DNA from: Actinomycetota bacterium
GTDB lineage: Bacteria; Actinomycetota; Actinomycetes; Propionibacteriales; Nocardioidaceae
DNA: 64,000 nucleotides
NCBI GenBank assembly: GCA_009701885.1
Contig: WLJH01000008.1
Location: 1-64,000, forward strand
Direction of reading: 5' to 3'
Within the stretch, counting starts at the first letter, position 1, and the number at the start of each line of letters is the position of its first letter. A program made the position numbers and the translations under genes. Below, in pieces: positions 16,531-24,844 of this stretch. A model generated the notes under the pieces. The model had not been told where the DNA came from, searched no databases, and saw only the letters and a list, made by a program, of their open reading frames with translations.

Positions 16531-16552
16531 TGGGAGCAGCAGGTGCGGCGGC

Positions 16553-17902
16553 TCAGACGCCGCGGAAGCGGTTGATCGCGTCGAGGTGCTTGGCGCGCTT
16601 CTCGTGGTCGCGCACGCCCAGGCCCTCCTCGGGGGCCAGGCACAGGACGCCGACCTTGCCCTGGTGCTTGTTGTGGTGCACGTCGAGGGAGGCCTGGCCG
16701 ACCTCGTCCAGGGTGTAGGTCTTCGACAGGGTCGGGTGGATCTTGCCCTGGTCGATGAGGCGGTTGGCCTCGTAGGCCTCGCGGTAGTTGGCGAAGTGGC
16801 TGGAGACGATCCGCTTGAGGTTCATCCACAGGTAGCGGTTGTCGTACTCGTGCATGTAGCCCGTCGTCGAGGCGCAGGTCGTGATGGTGCCGCCCTTGCG
16901 GGTGACGTAGACCGAGGCGCCGAAGGTCTCGCGGCCGGGGTGCTCGAAGACGATGTCGATGTCCTCGCCGCCGGTGAGCTCGCGGATCTTCTTGCCCAGG
17001 CGCTGCCACTCCTTGGGGTTCTGCTCGGTGTTGTCCTCGTTCCAGAACTTCCAGTTCTCCTCGGAGCGGTTGATGATCATCTCCGCGCCCATGGAGCGGC
17101 AGATCTTGGCCTTCTCCTCGTTGGAGACCACGCAGATCGGGTTGGCGCCACCGTTGAGGGCGTACTGCGTCGCGAAGCCGCCCAGGCCGCCCGAGGCGCC
17201 CCAGATCAGGACGTTGTCGCCCTGCTTCATCTGACCGGCATTCTTGGAGACCAGCTGGCGGTACGCCGTGGCGTTGACCAGCCCCGGGCTGGCCGCCTCC
17301 TCCCACGTCAGGTGGGCCGGCTTCGGGAGCAGCTGGTTGGACTTGACCAGCGCGATGTGCGCGAGACCGCCGAAGTTGGTCTCGAAGCCCCAGATCCGCT
17401 GCTGCGGGTCCATCATCGTGTCGTCGTGGCCGGCCGGGTCCTCGAGCTCGACGCTGAGGCAGTGGGCCACGACCTCGGCGCCCGGCTTCCACTGGGTGAC
17501 ACCGGGGCCGGTCTTGAGCACGACGCCCGCGAGGTCGGAGCCGACCACGTGGTAGGGCAGGTCGTGGCGCTTGGTGAGCTCGGAGAGCCGGCCGTAGCGC
17601 TCGAGGAAGCCGAAGGTGGAGACGGGCTCGAAGATCGAGGTCCACACGGTGTTGTAGTTGATCGCCGAGGCCATGACTGCGACGAAGGCCTCGCCGGGAC
17701 CGAGCTCGGGCAGCGCGACGTCCTCGACGTGGAGGGACTTGCGCGGGTCCTTGTCGCGGGTGGCGACCCCCTCGAACATGTCGACCTCGTCCTTGTGGAC
17801 GGTCACGGCGCGGTAGGACTCGGGCAGGGCGAGGTTCGCGAAGTCCTCCGAGGCCACGTCGCCGGAGTCGAGGGCCTGGATCGCGTCGAGGATGTGCTGC
17901 AC
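16553..17902 (-). CDS. ccr: Crotonyl-CoA carboxylase/reductase
   Basis: 449 residues, a full-length medium-chain reductase. It carboxylates crotonyl-CoA with CO2 and NADPH to (2S)-ethylmalonyl-CoA, the committed step of the ethylmalonyl-CoA pathway. The NADPH fold shows WGASGGLGGFATQYA. The four CO2-pocket residues described for Kitasatospora CCR can be matched: Asn84 (INYNTVW), Phe173-Glu174 (WGFETNFGG) and His near 368 (SSHFANYREA), so carboxylation rather than plain reduction is expected. The GTG start has AGGAG 8 nt upstream. A TTACC/GGTAA element lies about 60 bp before the start. Epimerase, thiolase and meaB follow on the same side of the window, but ccr is in its own transcript. Confidence 0.95.
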   Translation of the reverse strand: MQHILDAIQALDSGDVASEDFANLALPESYRAVTVHKDEVDMFEGVATRDKDPRKSLHVEDVALPELGPGEAFVAVMASAINYNTVWTSIFEPVSTFGFLERYGRLSELTKRHDLPYHVVGSDLAGVVLKTGPGVTQWKPGAEVVAHCLSVELEDPAGHDDTMMDPQQRIWGFETNFGGLAHIALVKSNQLLPKPAHLTWEEAASPGLVNATAYRQLVSKNAGQMKQGDNVLIWGASGGLGGFATQYALNGGANPICVVSNEEKAKICRSMGAEMIINRSEENWKFWNEDNTEQNPKEWQRLGKKIRELTGGEDIDIVFEHPGRETFGASVYVTRKGGTITTCASTTGYMHEYDNRYLWMNLKRIVSSHFANYREAYEANRLIDQGKIHPTLSKTYTLDEVGQASLDVHHNKHQGKVGVLCLAPEEGLGVRDHEKRAKHLDAINRFRGV

Positions 17903-17962
17903 GGGGTGGCTCCTGTGTCGTCGGGAGTCGGTCGGGGCGGGTGCCCGCGACGGGGGGCTGAG

Positions 17963-17978
17963 ATTACCGATGGGTAAC
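17963..17978 (-). promoter_or_regulatory. Operator-like element before ccr (TTACCGATGGGTAA)
   Basis: Perfect TTACC/GGTAA arms with a 4-nt spacer, 61 bp before the ccr start. On the coding strand it also reads as GTTAC-N6-GTAAT with 11-bp spacing. It shares TTACCGA with the element before the double dehydrogenase gene. Confidence 0.5.
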
Positions 17979-18061
17979 AGTGACGGGAAGGGCGTCTCGC
18001 GGGCCAGCGGCTGTGATGCACGCCATGGGCGGCCCGCCGGCCGGTCCGGTCCGGCGGCGGG

Positions 18062-18514
18062 TCAGTGCGCCGCGTGCGCGGCGGGCTCGACGATCTCGAC
18101 GAGGATGCCCCCGGCGTCCTTGGGGTGCACGAAGTTGATCCGGCTGTCGGAGGTGCCGCGCTTGGGCGCGTCGTACAGCATCCGCAGGCCGCGCTCGCGC
18201 AGGATCGCGGCCACCTGCTCGACGTCGGTGACGCGGTAGGCGATCTGCTGGCAGCCCGGGCCGTTGCGGTCGATGAACTTGGCGATCGTGGAGGACTCCG
18301 AGAGCGGCGCGAGCAGCTGCACGCAGGAGCCGGAGTCGCCGACGGCCATCATCGCCTCGCGCACGCCCTGCTCCTCGTTGGTCTCCTCGTGCGCCAGCGT
18401 CATGCCGAAGGTGTCGCGGTAGAACGCGATCGCCTCGTCGAGGTCCGGCACGGCCATGCCGACGTGGTCGATGGCGGTGAAGAGGTGGGCGGGGATGTCC
18501 AGGGGTGCGCTCAT
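18062..18514 (-). CDS. mce: Methylmalonyl-CoA/ethylmalonyl-CoA epimerase
   Basis: 150 residues, vicinal-oxygen-chelate fold in two halves. It epimerises the alpha carbon of methylmalonyl-CoA, and in the EMC pathway also ethylmalonyl-CoA, linking CCR product to the mutase. Metal ligands expected for the family are visible as His in TAIDHVGMAV, Gln/His in the middle (CQQIAYRV) and Glu in VEIVEP at the end; GTSDSRINFVHPKDAGG is characteristic. The ATG at 18514 gives normal family length; GACGAT lies 6 nt upstream as a possible -10. It is flanked by ccr and divergent from the thiolase gene, which fits an EMC gene group. Confidence 0.9.
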   Translation of the reverse strand: MSAPLDIPAHLFTAIDHVGMAVPDLDEAIAFYRDTFGMTLAHEETNEEQGVREAMMAVGDSGSCVQLLAPLSESSTIAKFIDRNGPGCQQIAYRVTDVEQVAAILRERGLRMLYDAPKRGTSDSRINFVHPKDAGGILVEIVEPAAHAAH

Positions 18515-18626
18515 GGCCGCATCGTCGTACGACGGGGGCGGGCGCGACAACGCACCTGCGGAGGTTGTGACGAGCGACTCACCGGACGTCGTACGGACGC
18601 CTCTCGCCGCCGAGGTGACTCGTGGG

Positions 18627-18632
18627 TAGCCT
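18627..18632 (+). promoter_or_regulatory. -10 box TAGCCT for the thiolase-meaB transcript
   Basis: TAGCCT about 80 bp before the thiolase ATG, implying a leader of ~70 nt that contains an AGGAG ribosome-binding site 6 nt before the ATG. No convincing -35. Confidence 0.35.
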
Positions 18633-18711
18633 GAGCCGGTCCCGGCCCGGCGCACCGCGAACGTCGGCGCGCCCGGGGGTCGGGCCCACGCCAGCACTGG
18701 AGGAGAACCCC

Positions 18712-19902
18712 ATGTCCGGAACCGTCATCGTCGCCGGGGCGCGCACCCCGATCGGCCGCCTGCTCGGCGGGCTCAAGAGCTTCTCGGCCGCCGACCTCGG
18801 TGGCTTCGCGATCAAGGGCGCCCTGGAGAAGGCCGGCGTGTCCGGCGACCAGGTCGACTACCTGATCATGGGCCAGGTCATCCTCGCCGGCGCGGGCCAG
18901 AACCCCGCCCGCGCGGCCGGCATCGCCGGCGGCCTGCCCGCCTCGGTGCCCTCGATCACCATCAACAAGGTGTGTCTCTCGGGCCTCAACGCCATCGCCA
19001 CCGCCGACCAGATGATCCGCGCCGGCGAGGCCGACATCATCGTGGCCGGCGGCATGGAGTCGATGACCAACGCCCCGCACCTGCTGCCGAGGTCCCGCGA
19101 GGGCTTCAAGTACGGCGACACCGCGCTGGTCGACTCGATGGCCTACGACGCGCTGTTCGACCAGGCGACCCAGCAGGCCATGGGCGGGCTGACCGAGTCG
19201 TGCAACGCCGCGACCGACAAGTTCACCCGCGAGGAGCAGGACGCCTTCGCCGCCGCCTCGCACCAGAAGGCCGCGCTGGCGTGGAAGAACGGTGTCTTCG
19301 ACGAGGAGGTCGTCCCGGTCTCGATCCCGCAGCGCAAGGGGGACCCGGTCGTCGTCTCCGCCGACGAGGGCGTGCGCGGCGACACCACCGTGGAGTCGCT
19401 GGGCAACCTGCGCCCCGCCTTCGCTAAGGACGGCACCATCACGGCCGGCTCGGCCTCGCAGATCTCTGACGGTGCCTGCGCCGTGGTCGTGATGAGCAAG
19501 GCCAAGGCCGAGGAGCTGGGCCTGGAGTGGCTGGCCGAGATCGGTGCGCACGGCATGGTCGCCGGCCCCGACTCCACCCTGCAGCTGCAGCCGGCCAACG
19601 CCACCAAGAAGGCCTGTGACAAGGAGGGCATCTCGCCCGCCGACCTCGACCTGGTCGAGTTCAACGAGGCCTTCGCCGCGGTCGGCATCGCCTCGGCCCG
19701 CGCCCTCGACATCCCCGACGAGAAGGTCAACGTCAACGGCGGCGCGATCGCCCTGGGCCACCCGGTCGGCATGTCCGGCGCCCGCGTGGTGCTGCACCTG
19801 GCCCTGGAGCTCAAGCGCCGCGGTGGTGGCACCGGTGCGGCCGCGCTGTGCGGCGGCGGCGGCCAGGGCGACGCCCTGATCGTGCGTGTCCCGAAGAGCT
19901 GA
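18712..19902 (+). CDS. Acetyl-CoA C-acetyltransferase (thiolase)
   Basis: 396 residues, typical biosynthetic/degradative thiolase size. It condenses two acetyl-CoA to acetoacetyl-CoA (first EMC step) or runs in reverse in beta-oxidation. The nucleophilic Cys is in [13 protein letters not shown] near residue 89; the second set [10 protein letters not shown] and the C-terminal [10 protein letters not shown] provide the catalytic His and Cys. NEAFAA is also present. AGGAG precedes the ATG by 6 nt. The 3' end overlaps meaB by 17 bp, so the two are co-transcribed. Confidence 0.92.
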   Translation: MSGTVIVAGARTPIGRLLGGLKSFSAADLGGFAIKGALEKAGVSGDQVDYLIMGQVILAGAGQNPARAAGIAGGLPASVPSITINKVCLSGLNAIATADQMIRAGEADIIVAGGMESMTNAPHLLPRSREGFKYGDTALVDSMAYDALFDQATQQAMGGLTESCNAATDKFTREEQDAFAAASHQKAALAWKNGVFDEEVVPVSIPQRKGDPVVVSADEGVRGDTTVESLGNLRPAFAKDGTITAGSASQISDGACAVVVMSKAKAEELGLEWLAEIGAHGMVAGPDSTLQLQPANATKKACDKEGISPADLDLVEFNEAFAAVGIASARALDIPDEKVNVNGGAIALGHPVGMSGARVVLHLALELKRRGGGTGAAALCGGGGQGDALIVRVPKS

Positions 19903-20842
19903 CGCCTCGGCGGTCCCGGACCTGGTCGAGCGCGCACGCGCCGGCCAGGCCCGGGCCGTCGCCCGGCTCGTCTCGCTGGTCGAGGACGAGTCGCCCCTGC
20001 TGCGGCCGGTGATGGCGGCGCTCGCGCCGCACACCGGCCGTGCGCACGTGGTCGGCCTGACCGGCGCCCCCGGTGTCGGGAAGTCGACCTCGACCAACGC
20101 CCTCATCGGCGCGCTGCGCGCCGCGGGCAAGCGGGTCGGCGTGCTCGCCGTCGACCCCTCCTCGCCCTTCTCCGGCGGCGCCCTGTTGGGCGACCGGATC
20201 CGGATGCAGGACCACGCCTCCGACGAGGGCGTCTTCATCCGCTCGATGGCCTCGCGCGGCCACCTCGGCGGACTCTCCTTCACGACCCCGCAGGCCGTGC
20301 GGGTCCTCGACGCCGCGGGCTTCGACGTCGTGCTGGTCGAGACCGTCGGCGTGGGCCAGAGCGAGGTCGAGGTCGCCGGACTCGCCGACACCACGATGGT
20401 GCTCCTCGCCCCCGGCATGGGCGACGGCATCCAGGCCGCCAAGGCCGGCATCCTCGAGGTCGGCGACGTCTACGTCGTCAACAAGGCCGACCGCGACGGC
20501 GCCGAGCGGCTGCGCCGCGACCTGCGCAACGGGCTCTCGCTCGCCGAGCGCGCCGAGGGCTCCTGGAAGCCGCCGATCGTGCTCACCGTGGCGCAGTCGG
20601 GCCAGGGCGTCGACGAGGTCGTCGAGGCGCTGTCGTCGCACCGGGAGTGGCTGGGTGGGACCGGCCAGCTGGCCGTGCGCCGCGCCCGCCGCGCGCGCGC
20701 CGAGGTCGAGGCGGTCGCGGTCGCCGCGCTCCGCAGGCGCTGGGAGATCGGTGACCGGTCCTCCCTCGACGCGCTCGCCGAGGCGGTCGCGGCCGGCGAG
20801 ACCGACCCGTACGCCGCGGCCGACCGGCTCCTCGGGGACTGA
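19886..20842 (+). CDS. meaB: MeaB/ArgK-type G-protein chaperone of B12 mutases
   Basis: 318 residues. MeaB proteins use GTP to gate cobalamin loading and to protect acyl-CoA mutases from inactivation. The Walker A motif GAPGVGKS lies near residue 60, followed by [22 protein letters not shown], the switch region [13 protein letters not shown], the DxxG-like ETVGVGQSE and NKAD for guanine specificity. It probably serves the mutase at the left edge of the window. GTG start inside the thiolase gene (17-bp overlap). No fused mutase domain is present. Confidence 0.92.
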   Translation: MSRRADASAVPDLVERARAGQARAVARLVSLVEDESPLLRPVMAALAPHTGRAHVVGLTGAPGVGKSTSTNALIGALRAAGKRVGVLAVDPSSPFSGGALLGDRIRMQDHASDEGVFIRSMASRGHLGGLSFTTPQAVRVLDAAGFDVVLVETVGVGQSEVEVAGLADTTMVLLAPGMGDGIQAAKAGILEVGDVYVVNKADRDGAERLRRDLRNGLSLAERAEGSWKPPIVLTVAQSGQGVDEVVEALSSHREWLGGTGQLAVRRARRARAEVEAVAVAALRRRWEIGDRSSLDALAEAVAAGETDPYAAADRLLGD

Positions 20843-20917
20843 CACGCCCGGGCCCGGCTGCGGACCGAGCCCGACCGGGCGGGTCGGTGCGGGGCCCGCG
20901 TCTGCTGTGATGGGGCA

Positions 20918-22126
20918 GTGGACCTCGCGACGTTGCTGGCCGACCTCCCGGACGACCCGCGGGTCGTGGTCACGGGCAACCACGCCAGCCCCGGGCACCT
21001 GCTCGGCCTGGTCGACGGGCTGCTGCCGGCGTACCGGCTGTGGATGCTCAACGCCCAGCGCGGCATTCCGGACCGCGACGGGGTGGTCTTCGAGACACCC
21101 TTCGTCGGGCCGGGGATGCGGCGCAGCCCGCGGCTGCGCTACACGCCCTCGCGGCTCTCGCTGGTGCCGCGGCTCTTCCGCACCACCCAGCCGCCGGACC
21201 TGGTGCTGCTCCACACCACCCGCCCCCGCGGCGGCAAGGTGTCCCTCGGCACCGAGGTGAACATCCTGCCGGCCGCGATCGAGGCGACCCGCGCGCGAGG
21301 CGGCCGGGTCGTCGCGCAGGTCAGCGACCAGGTGCCCTGGACTTTCGGCGACGCCGAGCTCGACCTCGAGCACGTCGACCTGCTGGTGGAGGCGGACGAG
21401 CCGCCCGTGCCGGCGGCGCCGGCACGCATCGACGACGAGGCGGCCCTGATCGGCGAACGGGTGGCAGTGCGGGTCGGCGACGGCGCGACGCTGCAGGCCG
21501 GGATCGGCGCCGTGCCCGACGCGGCGCTGCGCGGCCTGGTCGAGCGCCGGGGGATGCGGGTGTGGACCGAGATGTTCTCCGACTCGATCCTCGCGCTGGA
21601 GCTGGCCGGGGCGCTGGACCCGGACGTGCCGATCCACGCCTCCTTCCTCTTCGGCACCCCCGAGCTGCTCGCCTGGGTCGACGGCAACCCGCGGGTGCGG
21701 ATGATCCGCACCGAGACCGCCAACGACCCGGCGCTGATCGCGCGGAACCCGGCGATGACCAGCGTCAACACCGCGCTGCAGGTCGACCTCTTCGGCCAGG
21801 CCAACGCCTCGCGGATCAACGCGCGCATCCACTCCGGCTTCGGTGGCCAGACCGACTTCATCGTCGGTGCGCTGCACAGCGACGGCGGGCAGGCGCTGAT
21901 GGCGCTGCGCTCCTGGCACCCCAAGGCGGACTGCTCCACGATCGTGCCGCTCGTGGACGAGCCGGTCACCTCCTTCCAGCCCACCGCGGTCATCACCGAG
22001 CAGGGCGTCGCCGAGGTGGCCGGCCACGACGAGCGGTCCCAGGCGCGGCACCTGGTCGAGCACGCGGCGCACCCGCGGGCCCGCGAGGAGCTGCGCGAGG
22101 AGGCGGTCGGGCTGGGTCTGGCCTGA
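20918..22126 (+). CDS. Acetyl-CoA hydrolase/transferase (4-hydroxybutyrate CoA-transferase-like)
   Basis: 402 residues of the class I CoA-transferase/acetyl-CoA hydrolase family (Cat1/AbfT type). Signatures are the CoA-binding turn LQAGIGAVPDAAL (~residues 188-200), TEMFSDSILALEL, and FGGQTDFIVGA with SWHPK further on. It should exchange CoA between acetyl-CoA and a short-chain acid or hydrolyse acetyl-CoA. GTG start; downstream of meaB by 75 bp, so perhaps in the same transcript. Members are normally about 430 residues and this N-terminus is diverged, so the exact substrate is not inferable. Confidence 0.8.
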   Translation: MDLATLLADLPDDPRVVVTGNHASPGHLLGLVDGLLPAYRLWMLNAQRGIPDRDGVVFETPFVGPGMRRSPRLRYTPSRLSLVPRLFRTTQPPDLVLLHTTRPRGGKVSLGTEVNILPAAIEATRARGGRVVAQVSDQVPWTFGDAELDLEHVDLLVEADEPPVPAAPARIDDEAALIGERVAVRVGDGATLQAGIGAVPDAALRGLVERRGMRVWTEMFSDSILALELAGALDPDVPIHASFLFGTPELLAWVDGNPRVRMIRTETANDPALIARNPAMTSVNTALQVDLFGQANASRINARIHSGFGGQTDFIVGALHSDGGQALMALRSWHPKADCSTIVPLVDEPVTSFQPTAVITEQGVAEVAGHDERSQARHLVEHAAHPRAREELREEAVGLGLA

Positions 22127-22164
22127 GGGGTCCGGCCTGGGGGGTCCGGCCTGGGGGTCCGGCC
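22127..22164 (+). repeat. Three tandem GGGGTCCGGCC units
   Basis: Three near-identical 11-12 bp units (22127, 22141, 22154), immediately after the CoA-transferase stop codon. Probably a replication-slippage repeat; a part in 3'-end formation is possible. Confidence 0.6.
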
Positions 22165-22202
22165 CGAGGGGCCTCGCCTGACCGGGCGGGGCGCACGCTT
22201 CC

Positions 22203-22208
22203 TAGGAT
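22203..22208 (+). promoter_or_regulatory. -10 box TAGGAT, leaderless start
   Basis: TAGGAT ends 7 nt before the ATG at 22216. Confidence 0.55.
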
Positions 22209-22215
22209 GTCGGCC

Positions 22216-23169
22216 ATGACGCAGCAGCCGTTCTCCCGACCCGGTGCGATCGACCTCTCCGCGCTCAAGCGCCCCGCCCCGCAGGCTCCTGCGGGTGGCG
22301 CGGCCGGCGCCGGCGCGCAGGGCGGCTCCGCGGGGGCCGGCGGCGGGTCGGCGTACTCCGTCACCGTCACCGAGCAGAACTTCCAGGAGGTCGTCGAGTC
22401 CTCGATGACCGCGCCGGTGCTGCTGGTCTTCTTCTCCGCCAGCCGGCTGCCGGAGAGCGAGCAGATGGCCCGCGACCTCGCCACCGTCGTCGACGAGTAC
22501 GACGGCCGCTTCCTCGCCGGCCTGGTCGACGTCGACGCCACCCCGGCGATCGCCCAGGCCGTGCAGCTGCCCTCGGTGCCGTTCGTGATGGCCGTGCTCG
22601 ACGGCCGTCCGCAGCCGCTGCTCCAGGACGTGCTGGGCATCGACGAGCTGCGCACCGTGCTGCAGCAGGTCGGCCAGCAGCTCACCACCCAGGGCATCAC
22701 GGGCCGGCACCAGCCGCGCGCGGCCGCTCCCACCGCCGAGGGCGAGGAGCCGGCGATGGACCCGCGCTACGCCCCGGCGCAGGACGCGCTCGAGGCCGGT
22801 GACGTGGACCGGGCGGTGGCGGAGTACCAGAAGCTGGTGTCCGCCAACCCGGCCGACACCGAGGCCGCTGCGGGGCTCGCGATGGCGAAGGTCCTCCAGC
22901 GCACCCAGGGCGTCGACCTGAACGCCGCGCGCGCGGCCGCCGCGGCCGACCCCGACGACGTCGACGCCCAGACCCTCGTCGCCGACCTGGACATGCTCGG
23001 CGGGCACGTCGAGGACGCCTTCGCCCGCCTGGTCGAGCTGGTGCGGCGTACGTCGGACAAGGAGCGCGACCGCGCGCGCGACCACCTGCTGGGGCTGTTC
23101 TCGGCCGTCGGCAACGACGACCCGCGGGTGCTCAACGGTCGCCGCGCCCTCGCCTCGGCGCTGTTCTGA
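22216..23169 (+). CDS. Thioredoxin-fold TPR protein (YbbN/CnoX-like), no active-site cysteines
   Basis: 317 residues: an Ala/Gly-rich disordered N-terminus to ~45, a thioredoxin-like domain (~48-160) and TPR-type helices to the end (ALEAGDVDRAVAEYQKLVSANPADTEAAAGLA, then a C-terminal repeat region). Where thioredoxins have WCGPC this protein has FFSASRLPESEQ, and I see no cysteine in the domain, so it cannot be a dithiol reductase. In E. coli the related CnoX is a chaperone-like holdase that works with GroEL; a similar role is plausible. The ATG fits the leaderless promoter and the repeat-rich sequence before it is non-coding. Confidence 0.82.
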   Translation: MTQQPFSRPGAIDLSALKRPAPQAPAGGAAGAGAQGGSAGAGGGSAYSVTVTEQNFQEVVESSMTAPVLLVFFSASRLPESEQMARDLATVVDEYDGRFLAGLVDVDATPAIAQAVQLPSVPFVMAVLDGRPQPLLQDVLGIDELRTVLQQVGQQLTTQGITGRHQPRAAAPTAEGEEPAMDPRYAPAQDALEAGDVDRAVAEYQKLVSANPADTEAAAGLAMAKVLQRTQGVDLNAARAAAAADPDDVDAQTLVADLDMLGGHVEDAFARLVELVRRTSDKERDRARDHLLGLFSAVGNDDPRVLNGRRALASALF

Positions 23170-23183
23170 GCGGCGGCGGTCCC

Positions 23184-23906
23184 GTGCGCGGCCCGTCCTA
23201 CCTCGTGCGCGGGCTCGGGACGTGGCGCCGTCGCCCGGGGCTGATGCTGCTGGGGATGGTGCCGGCGCTGCTGGTGCTGCTCGCGGTGCTCGCCGCCCTG
23301 GTCGCGCTGCTGCTGCACGTGGGCGACCTGGTCGCGTGGGCCACGCCCTTCGCCGACGACTGGACCGGGGGCCTGCGCGACCTGCTGCGGCTGGGCCTGG
23401 CGGTGCTGGTGGTCCTGGGGTTCGTCGTCGTGTCGTCGCTGACCTTCACCGCGATCACGCTCACGGTGGGGGACCCGTTCTACGAGAAGATCTGGGCCGA
23501 GACCGAGCGGATGCTGGGCGGTGACGTCCCCGACCAGGGGCCGGGGTTCTGGACGTCGGTCAAGGACGGCGCGGCGCTGGCCGGCACCGGTCTGCTGCTG
23601 GGCCTCGGGGTCTTCGTGCTGGGCCTGCTCCCGGTGGTCGGTGCCGTCGTCGGGCTGGTGCTGGGTGTGACCGTGTCCGGGCGGCTGCTGGCCGGCGAGC
23701 TGCTCTCCCGTCCGCTCGAGGCCCGCGGGATGGACCGCGTCGCACGGGCCGAGGTGCTGCGCCGTGACCGCGCGACGGTCCTCGGGTTCGGGGTCGCCAT
23801 CCAGCTGTGCTTCCTCGTGCCGCTGGGTGCGGTCGCCGTGATGCCGGCGGCTGTCGCGGGGGCCACGATGCTGGCGCGCGACCTGCTGGAGCGCCCGCCG
23901 GCCTAG
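23184..23906 (+). CDS. EI24 domain (CysZ-like) membrane protein
   Basis: 240 residues with about four hydrophobic segments (LMLLGMVPALLVLLAVLAALVALLLHVGDL; LAVLVVLGFVVVSSLTFTAITL; LLLGLGVFVLGLLPVVGAVVGLV; IQLCFLVPLGAVAVMPAAVAGATML). FYEKIWAETE and the pattern PFYEKI-SLTFTA fit the EI24 family, which includes the sulfate permease CysZ. Sulfate import is possible but no cys genes are nearby. GTG start 14 nt after the thioredoxin-TPR gene. Its TAG stop is interlocked with that of the convergent gene (CTAG). Confidence 0.75.
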   Translation: MRGPSYLVRGLGTWRRRPGLMLLGMVPALLVLLAVLAALVALLLHVGDLVAWATPFADDWTGGLRDLLRLGLAVLVVLGFVVVSSLTFTAITLTVGDPFYEKIWAETERMLGGDVPDQGPGFWTSVKDGAALAGTGLLLGLGVFVLGLLPVVGAVVGLVLGVTVSGRLLAGELLSRPLEARGMDRVARAEVLRRDRATVLGFGVAIQLCFLVPLGAVAVMPAAVAGATMLARDLLERPPA

Positions 23907-24811
23907 CCGACCCCGCCACTCTCGACGTACGCCGGACCCCCGCGGCCCACGTTGGCCAGAGCCGACTCGATCCGGCGCGCGGTGAAGTCGGCGCAGCGCT
24001 CGCGGACCTGCTCGACGGTGCAGAACTCCGCGGAGCGGATCTCGCGCGGCTGCTCGACGACGCTCTCGAGGATCGCCGCGTCGTGGGTGCCGCCGTCGAA
24101 GACCAGGCACAGCGCGTCGTCCCACCCGCCCCACGGCGGCAGCCAGTCGGTGAGCAGCAGCGCGCCGGCGTCGATGTGGAGGGCGAGCTCCTCCTCGACC
24201 TCGCGGGCCACCGCCAGCTGCGGCGACTCGCCGACCTCGACGACACCGCCGGGCAGGTCCCAGTCCTGCTTGTAGGTCAGCTGGCACAGCAGCACCCGGC
24301 CCTCGCCGTCGCGCACCAGCATCTGGCCGATCGCGCGCTTGCGCGGGAGGAAGGAGTTGAGCAGGGAGCGGAACGCGCCGGGCTCGGAGAGCGGGGGGTC
24401 GGTGGCCAGGCGGGCCAGCACGACATACCCCGTGGTGGCCGACTCCTCGCCGGGGACGACGCGACGCACGCCCTCACGGCGCAGCCCCGCCCGGGTGGCC
24501 ACGCGCAGGGCCGCCTCGAGGTCGGTGGGCACGTGCGCCTCGACCCGGCTCAGGCCGAGCCCGTCCTCGCGGACAGGGGCCAGCGACCAGTCGGTGAGCA
24601 CCCGCACGGCCCGCGTGGCGTAGCCGCGGCCGCGGTGGGTCTCGGCCAGCTCCCAGGACAGCTCGCCGACGCGCTCACCGGTGCGACCCTCGACGGGCAC
24701 GACGGCGACCCGGCCCACCAGCTCCTCGCCGGCGAGCACCACGAAGGTGTGCGGCTCCGCGGCGGGCTCGAGGGTGACGGTGCCGTCGGTCAGGGTCGGC
24801 TGGGCGGTCAC
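23903..24811 (-). CDS. GNAT-Nudix fusion protein
   Basis: 302 residues. Residues ~1-150 form a GNAT domain (ELAETHRGRGYATRAVRVL carries the acetyl-CoA loop; GLGLSRVEAHV, then VATRAGLRREG). Residues ~165-280 form a Nudix hydrolase with the box GGVVEVGESPQLAVAREVEE, matching GX5EX7REUXEE although the final G position is Ala. Nudix proteins hydrolyse nucleoside-diphosphate derivatives; GNATs acylate amines. The combination could sense and repair modified nucleotides or polyamine-like substrates, but nothing in the sequence says which. Leaderless start supported by TAGGGT 7 nt upstream of the GTG. Confidence 0.8.
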   Translation of the reverse strand: MTAQPTLTDGTVTLEPAAEPHTFVVLAGEELVGRVAVVPVEGRTGERVGELSWELAETHRGRGYATRAVRVLTDWSLAPVREDGLGLSRVEAHVPTDLEAALRVATRAGLRREGVRRVVPGEESATTGYVVLARLATDPPLSEPGAFRSLLNSFLPRKRAIGQMLVRDGEGRVLLCQLTYKQDWDLPGGVVEVGESPQLAVAREVEEELALHIDAGALLLTDWLPPWGGWDDALCLVFDGGTHDAAILESVVEQPREIRSAEFCTVEQVRERCADFTARRIESALANVGRGGPAYVESGGVG

Positions 24812-24818
24812 GCGCCCA

Positions 24819-24824
24819 ACCCTA
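24819..24824 (-). promoter_or_regulatory. -10 box TAGGGT, leaderless start of GNAT-Nudix gene
   Basis: TAGGGT on the minus strand ends 7 nt before the GTG at 24811. Confidence 0.5.
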
Positions 24825-24844
24825 GACACTGGGCGGGAACCGCA

